Below the pieces are notes generated by a model, which saw nothing but the letters and a program-made list of their open reading frames with translations, had not been told where the DNA came from and ran no database searches. Of a stretch of DNA of 64,000 nucleotides, positions 50,001 to 64,000 are shown piece by piece (position 1 is the stretch's first letter; every line of letters starts with the position of its first letter). Source of the DNA: Liolophura sinensis (lineage: Eukaryota; Mollusca; Polyplacophora; Chitonida; Chitonidae); assembly GCF_032854445.1 (NCBI RefSeq), contig NC_088301.1, forward strand, positions 7,808,281 through 7,872,280, written 5' to 3'. The position numbers were made by a program, and so were the translations under genes.

Positions 50001-51440
50001 TGACTTCCATTCAGTTAATGGGTAGAAATATTTTTTTTTACATTTATTGCCTTTGTTCATATGGTTTGTAATGACTAAAATGCTAAAGCTACAAATAAAT
50101 ATTGATTTAATATTTATATAGCCAAATCATTATTGACTACTGGACGATGAACAGTGCATGTTGTTGTAGTTGTGTTATGTGCTATATTCTTAATGCCTTC
50201 AGTGAAGACAACAATGTTCTGCTGTGGGATGTTCGCTCAGCAAAGAGCTATCTTATGAGCCTAGATCAGCATAATGGAGAGGCCAAGTCAGATACAAGAA
50301 AAGGTTTGCATCAATCCAAGTCAAATTCGCCCATGGCAAAATCATGCATTAGAACAAAATTTGAATGTTATCAGATAGATTCGTGTTACATGTCATTGTC
50401 ATTTCTGGAGCTCTTTAGCAGGTTATGTCAGTGCTTCTTTGCATTACTATCCCACAATAACTGACAACAACCAAAAAAAACCCACTTACAAACATGTAGC
50501 AACTTCAGAAATTATGAAATGGTCAAACGTTGTCTTATGTTTTGTCGTATAAACATGCGAACAGGTTTGGGATATAAAGAAACGTTACCACATACAATCA
50601 GTTAAATCGTTCTTATACAAAATTCGGATTTTAGTGTATATTTAATGAATTCCATGATTTCGTTTGGTATTCGAAAATAAAAAAAGTTTCTAAATATTAT
50701 CCCAAATTGATGAAAGTGTGTGTGCAGGCTCATTTTGTGCAGTCTTAGATCAAGTTCAGAACACAGACATATCCCTTCCTAAGTTTTGTTTATCTCATGA
50801 TTTCCTTGATGCTGAATGTTTATTGGCTTCAGAGCAATAACTGTGTCCAGTTTTGATAAAATGTTGTGTTAGATCCATTTTCTGCTCCCCTTTGAAAACC
50901 ATGTGGTTGTATGCATACCATTCTCTAAATTAGGTTGCTTTTTTTTCTTCAGGTGCAAGTTCTCACAGTGGGCATGTGAACAGTTTGTGTTTCAGCTCGG
51001 ACGGATTGCATTTAGTGTCCTTTGGCACAGACGATCGCATTCATTTATGGAATACTACCAGTGGTCGAAACACAATGGTGCATTACGGGAAAGTCACTAA
51101 TGAGACACGGAAGGGCATCACAATGTGTGTGTCACATAATTGTAAACCCGACGTTCTATTTGTGCCCAGCGACTCAAACATTGACGTGTTTGACCTTTTT
51201 ACAGGGGTCAGACTGAATGTTTTACGTGGACATTATAACCAGGTCAACTGCTGTGTGTTCAACCCGGATGTCCAGGAGCTGTACAGTGGGGGAAATGACC
51301 GTAACATTCTCGTGTGGCTGCCCGAAACTGACACGGCTTATGATGACCACCTTCGGGAACAAAAAGGGCAGCTGGGTGCAAAGAGAGGAGCTATTAGTCA
51401 CCCTGCAACTGCAGATGCCTGGAGTAGCGATGAAGATTAA
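47081..51440 (+). CDS. ERCC8: DNA excision repair protein ERCC8 (Cockayne syndrome A, WD40), complete, five exons
   Basis: Exons read at 47081-47253, 47728-47953, 48579-48796, 50203-50303 and 50953-51440. All introns are GT-AG, the phases agree, and the spliced frame is 401 codons plus TAA (human protein 396). The N-terminus [16 protein letters not shown] and the stretch SGGINTLDI match the family. WD40 blades are marked by LKVWDTNT (about residues 125-131), LLWDVRS (212-218), IHLWNTTSG (269-277) and ILVWLPE near the end. The C-terminus AWSSDED is also typical. In known animals the protein is the substrate receptor of the CUL4-DDB1-RBX1 ubiquitin ligase recruited to RNA polymerase II stalled at DNA lesions, in transcription-coupled repair. 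Intron 4 has a weak donor (AAAG/gtttgc). The gene lies head to head with RCL1 and converges on HDAC3. Intron 1 holds a SINE fragment, intron 2 a short inverted-repeat transposon and intron 3 a full SINE. Confidence 0.97.
47545..47675 (-). mobile_element. SINE family 1 fragment in ERCC8 intron 1
   Basis: TTTTATTTGATTGCTGTG, GGAGAAACCCATGACCATC and GCTGACAGATCTTCCCAGG. It ends about 50 bp before the exon 2 acceptor. Confidence 0.7.
48163..48301. mobile_element. MITE in ERCC8 intron 2
   Basis: Terminal inverted repeats GGGCCCAGTTTCACAAAGC and GCTTTATGAAACTGGGCCC (18 of 19 complementary) bound a 139-bp non-coding element. Confidence 0.8.
49262..49490 (+). mobile_element. SINE family 1, near full length, in ERCC8 intron 3
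   Basis: Head-side CCATGGCCAAGATGGTTAGA on the left, the body GCAACCTGCGGATGGTTGTG, and the tail AATAAATAAATAAATC on the right, so it is in plus orientation. Confidence 0.85.
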
Positions 51441-51900
51441 GGCACATACTCCAGGAACATGTTATGGTCAAGGTACCAAATTTTACAATGAGAGGGAAGT
51501 CTGGCGGGGCAATGAAGGTTGAGGGACAGAGGCCTGAAATATAGAGAGGCACAGGTACCAAAATGTACAAAGGGATGGGCTGTTTCGGTAGTCTGCTGGC
51601 AAATGCACGTCAAGTGTAGCAATGAAGATTGAGGAACAGACGTCAGGAACAAGGACGTCAAGGTCAAGACACAGGCACCACAGTGTCAAAGAGGAACAGG
51701 TTTTACTAGTCAAAGACAAAGCAGTGATGAAGATTGTGGGGTAGATGCCTGGCACAAGGACATGAAGGTCAAGACACAGGCACCACAATGTCAAAGAGAG
51801 AGACTGTTTTAGACTGGCAAAGACAGAGTAGCAATGAAGATTGAGGAACAGATGCTCGGAACAAGGATGTCAAGGTCAAGACACAAGCACTATGATGTCG
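51425..51900 (+). repeat. About 105-bp tandem repeat starting within the last codons of ERCC8
   Basis: The landmark (A/G)ATGAAGATT recurs at 51429 (coding end of ERCC8), 51511, 51621, 51726 and 51833. Most units also carry GGTCAAGACACAGGCACCA-like sequence. The array therefore covers the 3' UTR and copies the stop-codon region. Confidence 0.85.
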
Positions 51901-51934
51901 AAGAGTGGATTTGAATGTTGAGGGCCAATATGCA

Positions 51935-52085
51935 CCCCGGTACGTGGGAAGGTCTACTGCAACCTGCGGATGGTTGTGGGTTTTCCCTGGGCTCTGCCCG
52001 GTTTCCTTCCACCATAATGCTGGCCACCATCTTATAAGTGAAATATTCTTGAATACTGCATAAAACACCAAGCAAATAAGTAAAT
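51935..52085 (+). mobile_element. SINE family 1, 5' truncated, 3' of ERCC8
   Basis: GGGAAGGTCTACTGCAACC through CCACCATAATGCTGGCCACC to the AAACACCAAGCAAATAAG tail. Confidence 0.85.
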
Positions 52086-52949
52086 ATGCATCCAGATCTG
52101 CATGTATGAATAGTGGGGCTGGTTTAATAGTCACCTGACCAAGGATTTCAGGATTGAATCGGGAGTGGTATTCAGGATGTGAGGGACATACGCATGGCCA
52201 TGAAGCTCAAATATGGCATCAGGGTAATGAGCAATGCTGTGTTATGACTGCTGAGAGCTGTTTTGGCCTGCAGTGAAGAAAAGGAACGTTCTAAATGAAT
52301 GAACAGAGGGTGGCAAGTTTCACAAGGATTCATTTCTGGTGAAAAGATGAGTTCAAAGATTTTTGACTGAAGTCTTGTTGAATTTGTGAATCTCTCAGAA
52401 TTGTGCTTCTAATAATAAGACAAACAAGTCTGATGGAGATTTATGAAGATGGTATCAGAACGTGAAATGCAAGGATATTTTTTATTTGCACTAATAATGT
52501 GTAAAATGCAAAAAGGAACATGATCTAGAGAAAGCTGGGGGTGAAGCCCTTGTGGTTCTGCAGCCCCTGCACATGTAACTTCTCTTGATTTTTCACAAAC
52601 TAATCAGCCTTTTGTACAACATTTACAATTCGTGTTAGTTAGTAAAAAAAGTTAGAACAAAATCCCATGATATTGTAGGTAATTTGTTATATGCTTTATG
52701 TATACATCTTTCCATATGAAAAATATTCATCAAACCAGTAGATTCTGCATTCTAAAGCTTGGAAGCACAACAAGAGGATGAGCCACACAAAAAGGTCCGA
52801 ATTGCAGCAGAATACATCATTGTGTACTACATAGGTGATTTATGTTCACATATACAACGATAATTGTGACGTAATAAAGGAAAGAACAAGAGTTCATAGG
52901 TTTTGGACAGTTTTATTACAGGCTTGAAAGGATTTTAGGAGTTCCCCAT

Positions 52950-53175
52950 TGTTTGTTTATTTTATTTATTTATTTCATTGGTGTTTTATGCTGTTCTCAA
53001 GAATACTTTACTTACACAAACCCCTGACTATCCACAGGTTGCTAGCAGACCTTCCCACATATGGCCAGAAAGGTTGCCAGCGTGAGCTGGACGAACTCAC
53101 AGCGACTGCATTGGTTGGAGTCTCCTGGGTAATTGCGCCATGCAGGCGTTCTAAGCCCCTCAGCCTAAAGGCTGC
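52950..53175 (-). mobile_element. SINE family 1, near full length with internal deletion
   Basis: The tail and GGTGTTTTATGCTGTTCTC are followed directly by CCACAGGTTGCTAGCAGACC, so the central ATTATGGTGG block is lost. Head-side sequence runs to about 53165. Confidence 0.8.
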
Positions 53176-53254
53176 TCCCATTGTCATTTGCTTGTTTCTT
53201 TGTACAGGTTTTGCTGTGAACAATATTTTGTTTGTATGAAATATGACACCACCC

Positions 53255-53490
53255 TGACATATTTATAGTGCTTAGTGGATCACCAGACCGAAGACACCAG
53301 ACGATACTCCCCACCCAGTTTCATAATATAGACGCCGGGCCAACCACATCTTGGCCTGTTGCTCTTCTACTGCCAAGCAAGGAACATACAGTACCCAGGC
53401 AAAAGATTTTTAAGTGTTCAGTATTACTAAACTGAGGATTGAGTTTCGGAGCTCTGGATCTACCACACTACGCAACTGATGATGGTCCAC
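53255..53490 (-). mobile_element. SINE family 2, degraded
   Basis: GAAGACACCAGACGATACTC, GACGCCGGGCCAACCAC and CTGCCAAGCAAGGAAC follow the family 2 order, with head-side sequence near 53440-53470. Confidence 0.7.
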
Positions 53491-53572
53491 TTGTCTTTTT
53501 AAATGTGATAGTGTTGACCTCATTTGTAACTGTAACCTGAGTTTATATCATGGTCCCAGTTCCCTACACTCA

Positions 53573-53830
53573 GATCTAGTAACTGCTCTTAATACTGACT
53601 GGTGGCTAACCAGATCTGGAGTAACAACAATTTTCTTGCAGTCAATCTGGTAGCTACTACCGTTACTGACTTGTCGCTAAATATACTGTAGATCTGGAGT
53701 AACACCAATCTTCCTACGGCTTGATCTAGTAGCTACTCCCTATGCTCACTAGATCTGGAGTAACACCAATCTTCCAACAGTCAGGTATAGTAGCTGCCAC
53801 GTATACTGACTTGTCACTGAAGCGATCCTC
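53573..53830. repeat. About 90-bp tandem repeat, three copies
   Basis: AGATCTGGAGTAACACCAAT followed by CTTCC and a GGTAGCTACT-like block recurs three times, variable in length. Confidence 0.8.
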
Positions 53831-54099
53831 TCTTCAAGCATATCCAATGGCAGCTTATTCACTGGGATGATCAATCTTGAGTACCAGTCAGAATTTGTTT
53901 TAAGACACAATTGTGTGATGCAAAATGCTATAAAGAGACAACTTCACTTCCCTCAGAAAAGAAGCGAGATTTCAACTATACAAAGAGCAGATGAGCTCAG
54001 AACAGTTTTAGCTTCAAATGTACCAAGTGACAAGTCAGCTTTAATAGGGTTGTTTCAAGCATGACTCACTAACATCTACTGGACAGCAGTCAGGTTTAT

Positions 54100-54260
54100 T
54101 GGTGGAAGAAACCCAAGGGCCTGGAGTACTCTAAAGCTTCTAATTTTTGGGATAGATATTAGTAGTGTTGAAAGTAGAATATTACATTTTCGGAAGCGTA
54201 AAGATATAAGTATGTTGTTCATTAGATGGTCTAACCATGTGAGAAAAAAGAACCTCAATA
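54100..54260 (-). repeat. Dispersed repeat shared with 8.04-8.26 kb
   Basis: The minus strand shares ATGAACAACATA, TATCTTTAC, TTCCGAAAA, AAAAATTAGA and flanking order with 8090-8215 on the plus strand. Confidence 0.6.
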
Positions 54261-55810
54261 TTCCTGCTACATTTACATATACATATGTATTGTCTAAAAT
54301 GAGGAGACCAAGTGTCCCAAATATCTGAACAAATAGGGTAAACCACCCTTTACCAGGTACCTGACCAACCGCTTGACTTCAAGTCATAGTGGAACATGCG
54401 AGTGCTGGATTTGAATATGGAACTCACCGGTCAAGGGCCCAAGATATTCTTTGAGCCATTGCTTTACTCTTCCCAGCCAGCTTAGACCCTCTCAGCTTCA
54501 GTGAGACTCAACTTTGGCACGACTGAGATTGAATTAGGCTCAGCAGTTTTATGACGAGAAAAACAAATTGCTTCAGACTAGTACAATGTTTACTGTGACA
54601 TGATGGAATGATGATATGATGGCTATTGGCCATGTTAACTGATGTACATGTATTATGATGTATATACAGATGGAAAAACCTTCCAATAACAATTGGAATA
54701 TGAACAAAATGTTTCAATAAATATATATGTATATGCAATTATACGTGATAATGGATACAACTCTAGAGAATTGCCACTTACAGAAGTAAACAACTTACAA
54801 AACACTGCACCTTTTTCACCTCTTCCCTCCTAAGGAAGTATAAGTTGAGGACAATGAAGTGCTGTGAAATATGATAAGTTGAAGTATACACAATGTCCTC
54901 TCTGAACTCCCTTGCAATAAACCAACTTTTAAATCTCTAACAGCACCAATAAATCCTGAAACAAGATAAGTTAAAAGCTGTATGTGTGGTCGTTTGGGTT
55001 TGAATAATATAAAAAGGAAGCCAAATACAGGTGTGTCACTAAATGCAGGTAGTTAGGCTGCGCATAATGTATGTGTTCTCCACATAATCAGTCCATTGAA
55101 ACAACTTAATGCAGAATTACAGCCTGCAAGATCCGACTGGTCATAAAAAGATATTTGATTGGCTGATAACTGATGTCATTCAAATAAAAAGACACACCAT
55201 TTCATGTGACCCTCATACCAAATGAAAACACAGACTCATCCTAACGCTATTTAGTAGCAGGCAATGTTACATAATGTATAAGAAATACATTTAGTTTCAC
55301 ACAGTACATCTGACACAAAAAATAAATGCCTCTGAAGAAATGAAAATGCCTTATGAGTCTAAAACATACATGTACATATATGTTCATTTCCATTTCATTT
55401 TTTAAAAATACAATGATGGATATTCCCCTTTTCTTCACTAGAATGGCTGGTTAACAGGTACAACCTTTAACTCTACAGCATGAACACATCCTTGTAATTA
55501 AAGCAAACATACACCTAAGTAAATGCACTGAACAACAGAAAAATAACAACATAGGAACACATATCAAATGTACACTGATAGATATCAGAGAGATATTTCG
55601 AAAAATCCATCTTAACAATTCACTTACATAATGCTGCGGTCTAATGAAACAGTTTAGTATATTTTTCTATGATCTTTCTTTCTATGGTTACACATAGGCT
55701 ATTTTCATCATGAAAAGTCTTTACTTGAAAGAAGTCATGGAGATTACGGTTGCCACTAAGTAAATTTCTCTTCTTATGACATTCCACTCTATTTACTTGA
55801 TTGTTGCTTA

Positions 55811-56050
55811 ACCCCATACTCATGAATTTTGTCAGTAACTTGTCAAACCCCATACTCATGAATTTTGTCAGTAACTTGTCAAACCCCATACTCATGAATT
55901 TTGTCAGTAACTTGTCAAACCCCATACTCATGAATTTTGTCAGTAACTTGTCAAACCCCATACTCATGAATTTTGTCAGTAACTTGTCAAACCCCATACT
56001 CATGAATTTTGTCAGTAACTTGTCAAACCCCGTACTCATGAATTTTCCAG
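55811..56050. repeat. 36-bp tandem repeat, seven copies, with a nearby inverted unit
   Basis: Unit CCCCATACTCATGAATTTTG then TCAGTAACTTGTCAAA. At 56112-56135 the reverse complement TTTGACAAGTTACTGACAAA occurs once, so RNA from this region could fold back. Confidence 0.95.
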
Positions 56051-56183
56051 TTACTGATGGTGGTAAGTTTTATAGGAGAAGGAAACCAGAGTGGCCAGCA
56101 TAAAACACGACCTTTGACAAGTTACTGACAAAATTTCCCACATGTGACATACAGATATGCACAATATACTTGGGCAAGACAAA

Positions 56184-56393
56184 TACTGTAATTCTTCAAC
56201 CTTTTCACATGTTTGCAAGGTGTTTACAAGCATGTTTCAAGGCATTATTCTGTGTAGACTGATAAAATCATACTTTTTGGGAAATTGGCCAATCCAATCA
56301 AAGTAGTTTTCTCTCCAAAATCAAATAATTAGTGTGCATAAATTGCACTGAAAGCTGCTCTTTCACATGTGAAAAGGTTGGGGAATTTGGGTA
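56184..56393 (+). mobile_element. Short inverted-repeat transposon (MITE)
   Basis: The terminal repeats CAACCTTTTCACATG and CATGTGAAAAGGTTG are perfect 15-mers, extended outwards imperfectly to flanking TA. It is 210 bp and non-coding. It lies between the 3' ends of ERCC8 and HDAC3. Confidence 0.85.
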
Positions 56394-57069
56394 GTCTTCC
56401 AATGACCGACTGATTGCACAACGTATTCACAAGTTTTGTCGAGTTTCTGAAAATTTAGTATTTCATCAATCCTCAATGAGGATGGTAACACATAACGGTG
56501 CCAATATGAATGATTACAAGGAAGGTGGGCTGCAGGTGCTCACTTTAATCTTGAATGATTTTAAAAGAATTATTCTCTGGCTTGGTATCACAGTAAATGA
56601 CCCCTCAAATTTCACAAATGATTAAGTAGTACATTCTGTCTGATTCTAATTTTATAGCATTTACCTCAATTTTTTGCCGCAATATTTTAGGTCATTTACC
56701 ATATACACCAAACCAGTGGTCCTCAATTTAATTTCAATTTCAACAAACTATATGGACCATAATCACTGTAAAGCTAATCTAGTTGACTCAAACAAATTTA
56801 TCTTGTTGGGCAAAATGCAGATATCCAGTATGAAACAGTGCACATTTAAGACTGAACAGGAATCGATCCAGAATAGAGACTGTAACTTTGTTGCGATCTT
56901 GCACACAAGATGGTTGAGAAATCAGTCCCTGGACTGGTGCGGCATTGATGGCTGTTGAATTTATGACAGTCATTCATTGAGAAAATCCATCACACAGAGA
57001 GCTCAACACACATTTCACACTTGCACATACATAGAAATGATGATTTCATGATCTTGTTTACTGTCGTCA

Positions 57070-63565
<6,496 letters not shown>

Positions 63566-64000
63566 CTGAAAAAAAAAAAAGAGACAGACAGAAATAGTAC
63601 ATTGTTTGGGCAGTGTGTCAATTATTCTATAGAAGAAAGAAGAACGGCACGGGTTATTGATGTGAAAATTATCAAAAGTAAATACAATGGGATGACTGGG
63701 TTACATTTTTCTACTATTCTGCAAAGAGGTATGCAATTTGTAGAAAATGTTTGGCCAAAAATAAATCCAGACAGTCCATAACTTGCTCAGAATGCCAGGG
63801 CTTTTTTCCCCTTAGATTTTAGACTGCTGTGAAGTCAGTGTGGCCCTGTTCATTCATCTGACCACCAACAATGTCACAGAGCTGGATCATTTTCTAAACT
63901 GACTGATGCCACCAATGACATCAGGATATTTTAAAAACAAGGCAAGATTAGCAATAGCCATTTTCTGTACAATGCTACCCGTGCATTATATTTACAACAT
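63566..64000. other. HDAC3 intron, window edge
   Basis: No further HDAC3 exon (for example one with the catalytic His-His pair) is visible before position 64000. Confidence 0.7.

Larger units (their letters stand above)
51900..57069. other. Convergent intergenic region, repeats only
   Basis: No gene seen between ERCC8 and HDAC3. It holds SINEs at 51.9, 52.95 and 53.3 kb, a roughly 90-bp repeat at 53.6 kb, a 36-bp array at 55.8 kb and a MITE at 56.2 kb. A possible ERCC8 poly(A) signal AATAAA is at 52873. Confidence 0.6.

Overview
The window is animal nuclear DNA. It is AT-rich and gene-sparse, with multi-exon genes, spliceosomal introns, tRNA-headed SINEs, short inverted-repeat transposons and many minisatellites. 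Two SINE families recur: one with a body reading roughly 'AAGAATATTTCACTTATACG ... GCATTATGGTGGGAGGAAAC', the other '...CATATGACGA...GACACCAGACATGACACC...'. From memory these resemble elements of molluscs and related lophotrochozoans, so a marine lophotrochozoan (most likely a mollusc) is my inference. No species can be named.

Four protein-coding genes can be read exon by exon. (1) A ZNF451-like gene on the minus strand, about 33.6 to 19.8 kb: SIM, ubiquitin-interacting motif, several C2H2 fingers and a C-terminal PIN-like domain. It has one frame-breaking extra base inside a 66-bp coding repeat. (2) RCL1 on the minus strand, 46,819 to 40,998, nine exons, 374 residues, the 18S rRNA-processing factor. 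It contains a probable U12-type intron and a GC-AG intron. (3) ERCC8 (CSA) on the plus strand, 47,081 to 51,440, five exons, 401 residues, a WD40 substrate receptor of the CUL4-DDB1 ubiquitin ligase. Its start codon lies 261 bp from that of RCL1, head to head. (4) The C-terminal two thirds of HDAC3 on the minus strand, 63,565 to 57,070, nine exons. Its first exons lie beyond position 64,000. ERCC8 and HDAC3 converge on a repeat-rich 5.6-kb interval.

Region by region: 1-15 kb holds no gene I can name. It has a few exon-like stretches on the minus strand (a possible first coding exon at 10,495-10,563 and a membrane-segment exon at 3,569-3,687), a 46-bp and a 32-bp minisatellite, two copies of a short inverted-repeat transposon and a full tRNA-headed SINE. 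16.4-18.3 kb is a 40-bp minisatellite whose unit appears to come from the interior of the second SINE family; another SINE has inserted into it. 19.8-33.6 kb is the ZNF451-like gene, with large introns filled by 24-, 21-, 43- and 47-bp arrays. 36.7-37.1 kb has an unidentified two-exon candidate beside an X-box-like motif. 41-51.4 kb is the RCL1/ERCC8 pair. 51.4-57 kb is repeats, and 57-64 kb is HDAC3.

The four genes are housekeeping nuclear functions (SUMO ligation, ribosome assembly, DNA repair/ubiquitin ligation, chromatin deacetylation). They do not form one pathway. The most interesting signals are the U12-like intron in RCL1, the frameshift in the ZNF451-like gene, the SINE-derived minisatellite, and the duplication of the ERCC8 stop-codon region into a 3' tandem array.
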